Origin: CAXXOK01 sp963675925
Lineage (GTDB): Bacteria; Bacillota; Clostridia; Christensenellales; Aristaeellaceae
Reading direction: 5' to 3'
Length of the DNA: 64,000 bases
Assembly (NCBI GenBank): GCA_963675925.2
Contig: CAXXIB010000004.1
Span: 620,001-684,000, forward strand
Shown here: positions 47,838 through 57,831 of the stretch, in pieces
Layout: every line of letters begins with the position of its first letter
How positions within the stretch are numbered: position 1 is the stretch's first letter
Notes under the pieces: generated by a model
Told to the model about the DNA's origin: nothing
What the model saw: only the letters and a program-made list of their open reading frames with translations
The model's database searches: none
Translations under genes and position numbers: made by a program

Positions 47838-49799
47838 GTGTCCGAAACGCCAAAAAACGCCCCCGTTACAAGCGCGAATACATACGATGAAAGCCAGATT
47901 CAGGTCCTGGAGGGCCTGGAAGCCGTACGCAAGCGCCCCGGCATGTATATCGGCTCTACCGACTACCGCGGCCTGCACCATTGCGTGTACGAAATCGTCG
48001 ACAACGCTGTGGACGAAGCACTGGCCGGGTACTGTACGGAGATACTGGTCACCCTGCACAAAGACGGCAGCTGCTCGGTCAAGGATAATGGCCGTGGCTT
48101 TCCCGTAGGTATCCACCCCAAAATGGGCCGCCCCGCCGTGGAAGTCTGCCTGACCATGCTGCATGCAGGCGGCAAGTTCGGCGGCCAGGGCTATAAGGTA
48201 TCCGGCGGCTTGCACGGCGTGGGCGCCAGCGTGGTCAACGCATTGTCCACCCACCTGACCGTTACCGTTTGCCAGGACGGCAAAATCCATCAGCAAGAAT
48301 ACGCCCGCGGTAAAGCGCTGTACGATTTGAAAATCATCGGCGACACCACCGAAACCGGCACCCTGATCCGCTTCTGGCCGGATGTGAAAACAGAAGAAAC
48401 CCCCGACGGCATTTTTGAGACCGGCGAGTTTCAAACCAATGTATTAAAGGTCCGCATGCGCGAGATGGCGTTCCTGAACAAGGGCATTCGCATTACCCTC
48501 GTAGACGAGCGCGAAACCCCGCCCACCGAGCGCAGCTATTACTATGAAGGCGGCATTGTGGAGTTTGTTAAGTACCTCAACAAAAACAAGCAGGTGCTGT
48601 TTGACGAGCCCATCTACGTTGAAGGCGTCAGCGAGGACGAAACCAGCGTGGAAGTCGCCTTCCAATACTCCGAAAGCTATTCCGAGAATATTTTCTCGTT
48701 TGCCAACAACATTCACACCCCGGAGGGTGGCACGCACCTGACCGGCTTTTCCACAGGCTTAACCCGCGCCGTGAACAACTACGGCCGTAACTTTAAGTAC
48801 CTGAAGGAAAACGACCAGAACCTGAAAAGCGAAGATGTGCGCGAAAGCATGGCGGCCATTGTGTCCGTCAAGCTCAAGGAGCCACAGTTCGAGGGTCAGA
48901 CCAAGTCAAAGCTTGGCAACTCGGCCACGCGCACCATTGTGGATAACCTCGTCTACGACGCGGTATACACCCATCTGTCCGAAAACCCGTCCACCGGCCG
49001 GGCGATACTGGACCGCTGCGTCAACGCCGCCCGCGCCCGCGAGGCTGCCCGCAAAGCTCGCGAGCTGACCCGCCGCAAAGGCGTGCTGGAATCGGCATCC
49101 ATGCCCGGTAAACTGGCCGACTGCACCGAGCGCGACCCGGCCAAGTGCGAAATCTTTTTGGTTGAGGGCAACTCCGCCGGAGGCAGCGCGAAAAACGGCC
49201 GCGACCGCATGTTCCAGGCCATCCTGCCGCTTCGCGGAAAGATTTTGAACGTCGAAAAAGTCCGCATCGACCGCGCCCTTTCCAACAACGAAATCAAAAC
49301 CATGATCACGGCCTTTGGCTGCGGCTATGGCGAGGATTTCAACCTGGAAAAACTGCGCTATCACCGCATCGTCTGCATGACAGACGCCGACGTGGACGGC
49401 GCACACATCCGTATTCTCATGCTCACCTTCTTCTACCGCTATATGCGTCCGCTGATTGAAAAAGGCTTTGTGTATATCGCCATGCCGCCGCTGTACAAGG
49501 TGACCAAGCAGAAGAAGGAATACTACGTCTACAACGATATCGAGCTGGATAAGCTCTTAAACGAAATCGGCCGCGAGCCCAAGCCCGAGATTCAGCGCTA
49601 CAAAGGCCTTGGCGAAATGAGCGCCGACCAGCTTTGGTCAACCACCATGAACCCTGAAACCCGCGTGATGATGCAGGTCTCCCTGTCCGATGCCATCGCC
49701 GCCGACGAGCTGATGACATTGCTCATGGGCGACCAGGTGGAGCCGCGCCGCGAGTTCATTGAAGAAAACGCCAAACTGGTTGAGAATCTGGATATTTAA
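47838..49799 (+). CDS. gyrB: DNA gyrase subunit B
   Basis: 653 residues. GHKL ATPase motifs EGLEAVRKRPGMYIGS, DNGRGFPVGI and GGLHGVGASVVNALS; transducer lysine loop QTKSKLGN; TOPRIM motifs EGNSAGGSAK, LPLRGKILNVEK and DADVDGAHIR. C-terminal GLGEMSADQLWSTTMNPETR is standard. GTG 47838 lies 12 bases after AAAGGAG. Forms A2B2 gyrase with the GyrA encoded next, introducing negative supercoils. The 138-base gap to gyrA contains a hairpin. Confidence 0.94.
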   Translation: MSETPKNAPVTSANTYDESQIQVLEGLEAVRKRPGMYIGSTDYRGLHHCVYEIVDNAVDEALAGYCTEILVTLHKDGSCSVKDNGRGFPVGIHPKMGRPAVEVCLTMLHAGGKFGGQGYKVSGGLHGVGASVVNALSTHLTVTVCQDGKIHQQEYARGKALYDLKIIGDTTETGTLIRFWPDVKTEETPDGIFETGEFQTNVLKVRMREMAFLNKGIRITLVDERETPPTERSYYYEGGIVEFVKYLNKNKQVLFDEPIYVEGVSEDETSVEVAFQYSESYSENIFSFANNIHTPEGGTHLTGFSTGLTRAVNNYGRNFKYLKENDQNLKSEDVRESMAAIVSVKLKEPQFEGQTKSKLGNSATRTIVDNLVYDAVYTHLSENPSTGRAILDRCVNAARAREAARKARELTRRKGVLESASMPGKLADCTERDPAKCEIFLVEGNSAGGSAKNGRDRMFQAILPLRGKILNVEKVRIDRALSNNEIKTMITAFGCGYGEDFNLEKLRYHRIVCMTDADVDGAHIRILMLTFFYRYMRPLIEKGFVYIAMPPLYKVTKQKKEYYVYNDIELDKLLNEIGREPKPEIQRYKGLGEMSADQLWSTTMNPETRVMMQVSLSDAIAADELMTLLMGDQVEPRREFIEENAKLVENLDI

Positions 49800-49835
49800 G
49801 TACGCTAGGGGATGCACCCGCAGGAAGCCCCCACT

Positions 49836-49858
49836 TTGGCCGCGCTATGCGCGGCCAA
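49836..49858 (+). terminator. TTGGCCGCGC hairpin between gyrB and gyrA
   Basis: 10-bp stem with TAT loop, no T run. Same core as the other hairpins; here inside what should be one operon, so probably an attenuator or RNA-stability element. Confidence 0.55.
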
Positions 49859-49937
49859 TGATGGGCTAGTCTCCATGGCCTTTCTCTGAATTGAGGCCCG
49901 GGGGCGGCATCTCCGACAATAGCAAAGGAGCAGATAT

Positions 49938-52460
49938 ATGTCCGAAATCCAAGACCGGCTGATCCCAACCGAGCTAGAACAGGAAATGAAAACATCGTTC
50001 ATCAGCTATGCGATGGCGGTTATCATCAACCGCGCACTGCCGGATGTACGCGATGGCTTAAAGCCCGTACACCGCCGCATTTTATACGCGATGAGCGAAC
50101 TGAGCATGACGCCCGACAAACCCTACCGTAAGTGCGCCCGCCTAGTCGGTGACGTATTGGGTAAATATCACCCCCACGGCGATTCCAGCGTGTACGACGC
50201 CATGGTGCGCCTGGCGCAAGGCTTTAACCAGCGCTACCCGCTGGTGGACGGTCAGGGTAACTTTGGCTCGGTTGACGGCGACGATGCCGCCGCCATGCGT
50301 TACACCGAGTCCCGCATGGAAAAGCTAGCCCTGCACCTGATCGGCGAGATTGACAAGGACACGGTCGCTTTCTACCCGAACTTTGACGAAACGCTGATGC
50401 AGCCCTCGGTGCTGCCCAGCCGCTACCCAAACCTGCTGGTGAATGGCTCGTCCGGCATTGCGGTGGGCATGGCCACCAACATCCCGCCACACAACCTGGG
50501 CGAGGTGATTGACGGCTGCATTCACATGATTGATAACCCCGACTGCACGCTGGATGATTTAATGGAGTTCATCAAGGGGCCGGACTTCCCCACCGGCGGG
50601 TTGATTCTGGGCCGCAGCGGCATTCGCTCCGCCTACCATACCGGCCGTGGCCGCGTGGTGATGCGCGCCAAAACCGAAATTGAAGAAATGACCTTGAACC
50701 GCCAGCGCATCGTGGTTACGGAAATCCCTTATATGGTCAACAAAGCCCGGTTGGTTGAAAAAATCGCCGAGCTGGTTCACGAGAAAAAAGTCGAGGGCAT
50801 CTCCGACATCCGCGACGAGAGCGACCGCTCCGGCATGCGCATCGTTATCGAGCTCAAGCGCGATGTCATTCCTCAGGTGGTGCTCAACCACCTGTATAAG
50901 CACACACAGATGCAAGATACCTTCGGTGCCAACATGCTGGCGCTGGTCAACGGCGAACCCAAAGTCCTCACGCTGCGCGATATGTTATTCCACTATATCG
51001 CCCACCAGAAGGACGTCGTCACCCGCCGCACGCGCTACGACCTGGACAAGGCCGAAGCCCGCGCACACATCGTAGAGGGGCTTTTGAAGGCTCTGGACCA
51101 TATCGACGAGATCGTCCAGCTGATTAAATCGTCCTCCGATGTTGCCACCGCCCGCAGCTCGCTGATTGATCGCTTCGCTTTCTCCGAAAAACAGGCCCAG
51201 GCCATCCTCGATATGCGGCTGGCGAGGCTGACGGGGCTGGAGCGCGACAAACTGACCGCCGAGCACGAGCAGCTGATGCAGCAGATTACCTACCTGCAAA
51301 GCCTACTGGACAACGAACCCCTGCTCATGGGTGTCATCAAGGACGAAATGCAGGTCATCCGTAACAAGTTTGCCGATGACCGCCGCACCGAGCTGACCCT
51401 CATCGAAGGCGAGATCGATATTGAAGACCTGATCACCCCCGATGACATGGTGGTCACCCTCACCAACTTCGGCTACATCAAACGCCTGCCCAAGTCCACC
51501 TACCGTGCCCAGCACCGCGGCGGCCGGGGCATCAGCGGGATGAGCACCCGGGACGAGGACTTTGTTCGTCGGCTGATTATCGTAAACACTCACGAAGAGA
51601 TTATGTTCTTTACTAATCGTGGGCGCGTGTTCAGCCTGATGTGCTACCAGATTCCCGAAGCCGGGCGCACGGCCCGCGGCATCGCGATCGTCAACCTTCT
51701 GGCACTTCCGGGCGACGAAAAGGTAACCGCGATGATCCCCGTACCGCGCAACGATTTGGAAGAGCACAATTTGGTCATGCTCACCCAGCAGGGGTATATC
51801 AAGAAAACCCCGTATACGCACTTTGCCAACATTCGCAAAAACGGGTTGATTGCCTTGAACCTCATGGAAGACGACCGCCTGGTCGCAGTCGAGCTGACCG
51901 ACGGCAAGCAGAGCCTGGTGCTCGGCAGCCGCCACGGCAAGGCCATACGCTTCGGCGAGGAAAACATCCGCCCCATGGGTCGCACCGCGCGCGGCGTACA
52001 CGCCATGAAGCTCAAGGGTGACGACCGCATGATTGACATGAGCGTCATCGGCGACGGTCAAACCGTGCTCGCCATTACCGAAAACGGCTACGGCAAGCGG
52101 ACTGACCCCGATGAGTATCGCGAGCAGGGCCGCAACGGCATGGGCATGATCGCCATGCGCCTGTCCGATAAGACCGGCCCGTTGGTCGCCCAGCTGACTG
52201 TAACGGAAACCGAGGATATCCTGCTCATTACCGATGAAGGCGTTATCATCCGTATGGCGGTTGATTCGATCAACGTCATCGGCCGCGCCACACAGGGCGT
52301 ACGCCTGATGCGGCTGGACGAGGGCGCGAAAATTGTAGGCGTTGCCCGCGCCGAACAGGAAGAGGACGAAGACGAGCTAACTGCAAGCGATATGGACGGC
52401 GAAACCGCTGCCGAAAGCAGCACCGACGAACTCTCGTCTAGAGACGAACCGAAAGTATAA
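49938..52460 (+). CDS. gyrA: DNA gyrase subunit A
   Basis: 840 residues. Catalytic tyrosine Tyr122 in MRYTESRM; quinolone-determining residues are wild type (Ser83 and Asp87 in HGDSSVYDAM). The C-terminal beta-pinwheel follows from about residue 510, with a GyrA-box reading QHRGGRG instead of the usual Q-R/K-RGG-R/K-G. Ends in an acidic tail (EEDEDELTASDMDGE). AAAGGAG site. A strong terminator follows. Confidence 0.95.
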   Translation: MSEIQDRLIPTELEQEMKTSFISYAMAVIINRALPDVRDGLKPVHRRILYAMSELSMTPDKPYRKCARLVGDVLGKYHPHGDSSVYDAMVRLAQGFNQRYPLVDGQGNFGSVDGDDAAAMRYTESRMEKLALHLIGEIDKDTVAFYPNFDETLMQPSVLPSRYPNLLVNGSSGIAVGMATNIPPHNLGEVIDGCIHMIDNPDCTLDDLMEFIKGPDFPTGGLILGRSGIRSAYHTGRGRVVMRAKTEIEEMTLNRQRIVVTEIPYMVNKARLVEKIAELVHEKKVEGISDIRDESDRSGMRIVIELKRDVIPQVVLNHLYKHTQMQDTFGANMLALVNGEPKVLTLRDMLFHYIAHQKDVVTRRTRYDLDKAEARAHIVEGLLKALDHIDEIVQLIKSSSDVATARSSLIDRFAFSEKQAQAILDMRLARLTGLERDKLTAEHEQLMQQITYLQSLLDNEPLLMGVIKDEMQVIRNKFADDRRTELTLIEGEIDIEDLITPDDMVVTLTNFGYIKRLPKSTYRAQHRGGRGISGMSTRDEDFVRRLIIVNTHEEIMFFTNRGRVFSLMCYQIPEAGRTARGIAIVNLLALPGDEKVTAMIPVPRNDLEEHNLVMLTQQGYIKKTPYTHFANIRKNGLIALNLMEDDRLVAVELTDGKQSLVLGSRHGKAIRFGEENIRPMGRTARGVHAMKLKGDDRMIDMSVIGDGQTVLAITENGYGKRTDPDEYREQGRNGMGMIAMRLSDKTGPLVAQLTVTETEDILLITDEGVIIRMAVDSINVIGRATQGVRLMRLDEGAKIVGVARAEQEEDEDELTASDMDGETAAESSTDELSSRDEPKV

Positions 52461-52472
52461 CCCCAAACACAT

Positions 52473-52505
52473 ACAGGGGAGCTGCCTATCGCAGCTCCCC
52501 TGTTT
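52473..52505 (+). terminator. Terminator of gyrA
   Basis: CAGGGGAGCTGC pairs perfectly with GCAGCTCCCCTG over 12 bp, then TTTT. Confidence 0.9.
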
Positions 52506-52538
52506 TGATGTCCACTCTTTTAAGCGCTTTGTGCGTTC

Positions 52539-53720
52539 CTATCGCCTTTTGCGGGTATACCCGCCAAGCATAATGCCCACAATCAGCGCGATCAGCCCGA
52601 TGCCCATCCAAAACCCGGTCGAGCGTTCTTTGGTTTCTTTCGGCTTGGGAGCCTCTGTGATCGGGGCAGTTTCCTCGGCCGGATAGTCCCCTAATTGCAC
52701 AAAACGAACGGGACGTGCGTCCCCGCTTTCGTCAGGCAGCGCCTCCTGTGTTTGATTTGTCCACAGCTGCATGCCCGCGCCGCTGGTCGCCTCGGCTGTA
52801 TACACCGGAATCACCGTATCGCCTTGCAGCGGCATGGCGCTCTCCTCATGCAAGGCGCGCGTGTCACCGATCAGGCGCATCCTTCCGCCGCTTGCCGTGA
52901 TTGACCCGGCAAGATATGCGCCGATGCTATGTTCCTGCCCGCCGGTCGCCTTGAACGTTGCCTGTCCGCCCGCAATGCTAATATTTGCCGCGTGCAGGCC
53001 TGTTACCGTGTCTTCCTCGCCAGCCGCATGCGCCACCGCCAGCAGACTGCCGCCGGTAATGGCTGCATCCCCGTTTTCAACATAGACGGCATGCGCAGCC
53101 TTGGCCTCTACGGTGCACTGTACATCGCCACCAGCCAGTTCGATGCCGTTTACGGCATACAGGCCGAACCCGGTCTGCCCGGAGGTAATCGTGATTTCGA
53201 TTGCGCCCGCTTCCACCAGCAGCGATCCACCCGCCGAGATAGCCATCAGGGTATTGTCTGCCGCATCGCTGAAGTTGTTCATGATCAGCTTCAGGCTTCC
53301 GTCGCCACCAATGGTCAGCGTGCCTTTGGCAGCAACGCCTAAAAGCGCGGTATCCGTGTCCGTGGTATATCGCAATATGGTTTCACCGGAAAGCTCCACC
53401 GTCAAGCTGCCATCAGCGTACAGCAAGCTTTGGGGAACTCCCTGCGCATCAGCTATCGTGTACAGGGTTATGCCATTCAGGAGCAGCGTTCCGGCCGCAG
53501 CGTCAAAATATGCATACCCGCCGGACTGCGGCTTGACCGCTGTGGCTGTCGTGCCGCCACTTGCCAGGTAGGGTGTCTGCTCGTCCAGCAATACACCGCC
53601 GACATAGATCCCGGTCGCGACTGGCGTGTCCGCCAGTGACGGCAGCGCAAAACACAGCACCACCAGCGCCAGCGCCAATGCCCCGGCTGTTTTCATCCTT
53701 TGCATCATATACTCTTCCAT
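52539..53720 (-). CDS. Predicted surface protein with beta-helix-like repeats
   Basis: 393 residues. Signal peptide (TAGALALALVVLCFALPSLADT), then a long beta-rich region in which short strands recur (GTLTIGGDGSLKLI, GGSLLVEAGAIEITI, GIELAGGDVQCTV, NISIAGGQATF, GSITASGGRMRL), resembling carbohydrate-binding DUF4353 or right-handed beta-helix proteins. C terminus is Pro/Lys-rich, one TM segment (GFWMGIGLIALIVGIMLGGY) and RKRR. Anchored on the outside. ATG 53720 follows AAGGAAA. Function unknown. Confidence 0.7.
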   Translation of the reverse strand: MEEYMMQRMKTAGALALALVVLCFALPSLADTPVATGIYVGGVLLDEQTPYLASGGTTATAVKPQSGGYAYFDAAAGTLLLNGITLYTIADAQGVPQSLLYADGSLTVELSGETILRYTTDTDTALLGVAAKGTLTIGGDGSLKLIMNNFSDAADNTLMAISAGGSLLVEAGAIEITITSGQTGFGLYAVNGIELAGGDVQCTVEAKAAHAVYVENGDAAITGGSLLAVAHAAGEEDTVTGLHAANISIAGGQATFKATGGQEHSIGAYLAGSITASGGRMRLIGDTRALHEESAMPLQGDTVIPVYTAEATSGAGMQLWTNQTQEALPDESGDARPVRFVQLGDYPAEETAPITEAPKPKETKERSTGFWMGIGLIALIVGIMLGGYTRKRR

Positions 53721-54085
53721 CCGTTTCCTTATACTATAAATCGCGCATTCCTGCGCTTTATTGTGCACAGTGTCAATCAAAGAATAGCACAGACCCCACG
53801 TTGGAACAACCGTAAATTTACCTATAGGCAGCATGGATATAGCAACCATCACACTGATTTATCCGTACCATACTCCCTATAAAGTTTCAATTTGTATAAT
53901 TCCTGTACGCCATTGTATACAAGTATTATTCCTTATCTATTCACCTATTTTGTCGCTATCTTTTGCATGGATTCCCTGTTTGTACGATTTTCTACCCGAT
54001 TCGTATACATTTGGTTGACGAACTACTACACGCATGATACAATGGTCGAAAGCTGTAATTTGTATTGACGAAGGAGCCTTTCAAC
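53721..54085. promoter_or_regulatory. Control region of the GntR regulator with palindromic operators
   Basis: About 365 bases without a gene. TTGTATACAA at 53913-53922 is a perfect 10-bp palindrome, and TCGTATACAT at 54001-54010 is related. The regulator's promoter is TTGACG (54015-54020), 17 bases, TACAAT (54038-54043). The sites sit upstream of the promoter, consistent with autoregulation. Confidence 0.65.
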
Positions 54086-54760
54086 ATGCCCGAACGATAT
54101 TCCAGCCGGGAGATATTCCGCATTCTGGAAGAAGAAATTTTAACCCTGAAAATCGCCCCCGGCGAAAGCTTATCGGAAAACGAGCTGTGCGAACGCTTTG
54201 GTGTTTCGCGCTCGCCCATACGCTCGGTGCTGCAGGAACTGCGCTTGTGCGACCTGGTTTCCATCACGCCCTATAAGCGTACGCAGGTCACGCGCATGAA
54301 CTTTAATATTATCAACCAGATTATCTACCAGCGCATCGCCGTGGAATCCTTTGTGCTGGAAGACTTTATCCGCATTCCCAATGTGCTGGAGCTGGAACGC
54401 CTGCGCCACATCCACAACTCCATGATACAGCTGATCGAAAGCGATCACTTTACCGCACGCGAGTTTTACGAGCTGGATTCCAAGCTGCACGAGACCTGGT
54501 TTAACGCCACCCGCAAGGAATACCTGTGGGATACCATTCGCAATTCCAATTGTCACTATACGCGCTTTCGGATGCTGGATATTGTGGAGATCAAGAACTT
54601 CTCTCAGATCGTGGAGGAGCACGAGGCCATTATCACCGCACTGGAAAACAGCGATGTCGCTGCCATCCGTCCGCTGATGCAAAAGCACCTCTTTGGCGGC
54701 ATCACCCGTTTGGGCAAGCTGCTGTTCTCCGATTTGAAGGATTACTTCACCGAGCAGTAG
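54086..54760 (+). CDS. GntR-family regulator, FadR/FCD subfamily
   Basis: 224 residues. N-terminal winged helix (IFRILEEEILTLKIAPGESLSENELCERFGVSRSPIRSVLQEL), then an FCD effector domain with likely metal/ligand residues in ELDSKLHETWF, VEEHEAIITAL and MQKHLF. FCD regulators respond to sugar acids or other organic acids. It is divergent in logic from the TRAP operon that follows, whose promoter carries similar TTGTATNCA sites. ATG 54086 follows AAGGAG. Confidence 0.9.
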   Translation: MPERYSSREIFRILEEEILTLKIAPGESLSENELCERFGVSRSPIRSVLQELRLCDLVSITPYKRTQVTRMNFNIINQIIYQRIAVESFVLEDFIRIPNVLELERLRHIHNSMIQLIESDHFTAREFYELDSKLHETWFNATRKEYLWDTIRNSNCHYTRFRMLDIVEIKNFSQIVEEHEAIITALENSDVAAIRPLMQKHLFGGITRLGKLLFSDLKDYFTEQ

Positions 54761-54781
54761 TGTTCATACAAAGACTTACGC

Positions 54782-54808
54782 CAAAGGCCGCGCATTGCGC
54801 GGCCTTTG
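54782..54808. terminator. CAAAGGCCGCGC hairpin terminator
   Basis: 12-bp perfect stem around ATT, followed by TTTCTATT on the plus strand. Ends the GntR gene. Confidence 0.82.
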
Positions 54809-54869
54809 TTTCTATTCATTGCTTAGCCCCTCAAACATGGTAAACGGGAGGATGAAAGAAGCTTCTCCT

Positions 54870-55403
54870 TCACTCCGCCGCGTAGTGTATCGGCTCTGGC
54901 AGATCGCACTTTTTCCGTTTAAACGCCAAACTATTGCGCACCAAATCGCGAATCATATAGCATAGGATGAGAAACGCGTTCACCGGCACACTGGCATAGA
55001 AGAAGCGGTGGTTGATTTTCAGGATGGGCGAAAACTGCGCCTGCGGAATCATAAACTTGATGCCGTAATATAGCAGCATCCCCGCAAACACCAAGCTCAC
55101 CAGCGTGATGAACAAATTGATGTACTTCATCACCGGTTTGCAGCCCAGTTTTTTCTCCAGCAGCTCAACCCGGAAGTGCTCTCCGTCCCGAAATAACAAC
55201 GTCGCCATGGATAAAATCATCCACGCCATGGTCAGCTCCACAATTTCCTCCGACCATGCCATCGACGAGGTAAAAAACGGCAGCCGTAAAATAACCCGTG
55301 CCAGCAGAATCAGCGCAATCAGCACGCACAGACCCACCGACAGCAGCTTGAGTATCCGGGCGATACCCTTATCCAGCTTTCGCAATATCACCAGACATTT
55401 CAT
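54870..55403 (-). CDS. TRAP transporter small permease (DctQ type)
   Basis: 177 residues, four TM segments. The family motif MAWSEEIVELTMAWMILSMATLLFRDGEHFRVELL is plain. It pairs with the large permease. ATG 55403 is better spaced from GGGGGAA than 55409. Last gene of the TRAP operon. Confidence 0.9.
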   Translation of the reverse strand: MKCLVILRKLDKGIARILKLLSVGLCVLIALILLARVILRLPFFTSSMAWSEEIVELTMAWMILSMATLLFRDGEHFRVELLEKKLGCKPVMKYINLFITLVSLVFAGMLLYYGIKFMIPQAQFSPILKINHRFFYASVPVNAFLILCYMIRDLVRNSLAFKRKKCDLPEPIHYAAE

Positions 55404-55415
55404 CCTCATTCCCCC

Positions 55416-56699
55416 TTACCCGTACAACAGCGTGGGAATCCACATGGAAAACGGTGCCCAGAACGCGCACAGCAGCAGCACGACAACAATGCCGATTACG
55501 TACGGCAGCACCGCTTTGGACAGCTGTATTAAATCCACCTTGGTAATGGAGCACACCGCATACAAACTCATGCCCACCGGCGGCGTGAGCAGCCCCACCA
55601 TGGATGCCAACACGATAATCACACCAAACTGCACCTGGTCCATGCCGATTTGCGCTATAATCGGCAGAAAGATCGGTGTCACGATCAGGATGACCGCGAT
55701 ACCCTCCAGGAACATGCCCAGAACCAGCAGAATGCCCACGATGATTAGAATGAGCAGCTGCGGGTTCGTTGTAATGCTCAGCAGCCCCGCGATGATCTGA
55801 TCGGGGATGCGCAGCCGAATCATAAACCAGGCCAGGAAGTTGGCCACGGCGATGATGAACAGCGTTTTGCAGCTGGTTTTCAGGCTATCGTACAGCACTT
55901 TGAAAATATCTTTGAATTTAAGTTGCTTATACACCACACAGCTTAAGAACAGCGCATAAAAGGTCGCTATAATCGCCGCCTCGGTGGGGGTAAAGATGCC
56001 GCCCAGAATGCCGCCGACGATGATAACGATGGTCGTCAAACTTGGCAGCGCCTGCCAAAAGTATTGCAGCCGCAGCTTCCAGGGCATCTTTGCGCTTATG
56101 GGATATTTGCGTTTTTTGGAGATGAAATACACGCAGATCATCATCGCCAGCGCCATTAAAAGCCCCGGAATAAAACCAGCGGCAAACAGCCTTGGTACGG
56201 TGGTAGAGGTAAACGCCGAATAGACCACAAACGGGATGGACGGCGGAATCACCGGCCCGATGGTGGACGATGCCGCCGTGATGGACGCGGAAAAGGTTTC
56301 GTCAAAGCCCGCATCGTTCATGGCTTTAATTTCGATGGACCCAAGCCCCGCCGCATCAGCCACGGCCGCGCCGCTCATGCCAGAGAAGATAACCGACGAG
56401 ACAACGTTCACCTGCCCAAGGCCGCCCGGCCAGTGCCCGACCATGGCTTTGGCAAAGTTGAATATGCGGTCGGTAATGCCCCCGGTGTTCATCAGGTTGC
56501 CCGCGAGAATAAAAAACGGAATGGCCAGCATGGTAAACCCGGTCGTTCCATAAAACACGCGCTGCGCCAGCGCGGGCAGAAGCCTTGTCATATCCAGCGC
56601 CATAAACGCCCCTGCACTGGTAATGCCCATCGCCACCGCCACCGGAACGCCGATGAACATTAGCGCCAGAAGAACCAAACTCACAATGAGTGCCACCAT
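55416..56699 (-). CDS. TRAP transporter large permease (DctM type)
   Basis: 427 residues with about 12 TM segments. Motifs: FIGVPVAVAMGI, AIPFFILAGNLMNTGGIT, SGAAVADAAGLGSIEIKAM, IGPVIPPSIPFVVYSAF. It imports an organic anion with sodium, fed by the binding protein. Lies 6-13 bases from dctQ. Confidence 0.93.
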   Translation of the reverse strand: MVALIVSLVLLALMFIGVPVAVAMGITSAGAFMALDMTRLLPALAQRVFYGTTGFTMLAIPFFILAGNLMNTGGITDRIFNFAKAMVGHWPGGLGQVNVVSSVIFSGMSGAAVADAAGLGSIEIKAMNDAGFDETFSASITAASSTIGPVIPPSIPFVVYSAFTSTTVPRLFAAGFIPGLLMALAMMICVYFISKKRKYPISAKMPWKLRLQYFWQALPSLTTIVIIVGGILGGIFTPTEAAIIATFYALFLSCVVYKQLKFKDIFKVLYDSLKTSCKTLFIIAVANFLAWFMIRLRIPDQIIAGLLSITTNPQLLILIIVGILLVLGMFLEGIAVILIVTPIFLPIIAQIGMDQVQFGVIIVLASMVGLLTPPVGMSLYAVCSITKVDLIQLSKAVLPYVIGIVVVLLLCAFWAPFSMWIPTLLYG

Positions 56700-56736
56700 A
56701 TTATGAGGAGCTCCCTTCGCTCATTTTCGGAAAAGG

Positions 56737-56771
56737 GCCGAATGGCAGTGCCGCGACGACTGCCATTCGGC
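56737..56771 (-). terminator. Intercistronic hairpin between dctP and dctM
   Basis: 13-bp perfect stem (56737-56749 with 56759-56771), followed on the minus strand by CCCTTTTCC. A second small hairpin (GGCCTGC / GCAGGCC) lies at 56791-56807. Together they probably reduce read-through into the permeases. Confidence 0.7.
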
Positions 56772-56823
56772 TATTGTTGATCCTGCATGCGGCCTGCAAC
56801 GCAGGCCTTGTGTTTGTACTCGC

Positions 56824-57831
56824 TTACGGGTTGGTGCTATCGACGATTGCCAGGAAATCGGCCAGCATGCTGCCGTCGGTATCGCCCGCGTATTCAGACA
56901 CGGCCGCCCAGGCGGGTTCCATCATGGCTTTGAACAACGACAGGTCGACCGTGGTCACGGTGACGCCGTTTTCTTCCAGCACGCCCACATAATAGGCTTC
57001 CGCTTCCTGAATCATGCCGCGCATAACGCCCTTGGCATAGTCATTGGCTTCCATAACCCAGCCCTGCTCTTCAGCCGACAGGCTCATCCACCAGTCGTTG
57101 TTGACCGTCAGGTTGACCGACTCCCAGGTGTGGCGGGTCAGGCTGACGTACTTCTGGTTGACTTCCCACATCTTAAAGCTGACGATGGTGGCAATGGGGT
57201 TTTCCTGGCCATCGAAGGTGCCTTGTTTGAGGGCCGGCAGGAGCTCGGAGAAGGCCAGCGGCTGCACGGTCGCGCCCAGCGCTTCAAAGCAGGCAACCTT
57301 TTGCACTTCCGACGGTGTGCGGATGAGCAGCCCCTTCACATCTTCAGGGGTTTTCACTTCGCGCACGGAGTTGGTCAGCATGCGGAACCCGTAGTCCCAC
57401 GCGCCGATGTTGTGCAGGCCGGCGGCTTCCAGTACGCCATCGCCAACCCACTGGGCAAACGGGCCGTCCACCACGGCATAGGCCTGGTCATAGCCGGAGA
57501 ACATATACGGCGCGGTGACAAACGCATAGCGGATATCAAACTTATCCAGCGTTCCCTGCGACACCAGGCACGCTTCAATCAGGCCTTGCTGGGTCTGCTC
57601 GATCATTTCCTTGGCATTGCCCAGTACGCTGTCGCCGCGGACATCCGCCATCAGCGTGCCGCCGGACAGTTCCGCTAGCTTTTCAGCAAATGCCTCTGCG
57701 GCCGTGCCAAGGGGGTCGCCGGTATCCGGCGCTTTGCCGAAGTGGCCCAGGGTCATGGTCATTGCACTGGCCATCGCTACCATGCTGATCGCAAGGGTCA
57801 ACACAAGAATCCATGCAAATACCTTTTTCAT
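56824..57831 (-). CDS. TRAP transporter substrate-binding protein (DctP type)
   Basis: 335 residues. Signal peptide FAWILVLTLAISMVAMASA, no lipobox. DctP motifs: TAAEAFAEKLAELSGG, FDIRYAFVTAPYMFSGYDQAYAV, GLLIRTPSEVQ with the conserved arginine that binds a carboxylate, and ALKQGTFDGQENPIATI. Substrate is an organic or sugar acid, not determinable. Strong GGGGAGG site. First gene of the operon. Confidence 0.93.
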   Translation of the reverse strand: MKKVFAWILVLTLAISMVAMASAMTMTLGHFGKAPDTGDPLGTAAEAFAEKLAELSGGTLMADVRGDSVLGNAKEMIEQTQQGLIEACLVSQGTLDKFDIRYAFVTAPYMFSGYDQAYAVVDGPFAQWVGDGVLEAAGLHNIGAWDYGFRMLTNSVREVKTPEDVKGLLIRTPSEVQKVACFEALGATVQPLAFSELLPALKQGTFDGQENPIATIVSFKMWEVNQKYVSLTRHTWESVNLTVNNDWWMSLSAEEQGWVMEANDYAKGVMRGMIQEAEAYYVGVLEENGVTVTTVDLSLFKAMMEPAWAAVSEYAGDTDGSMLADFLAIVDSTNP

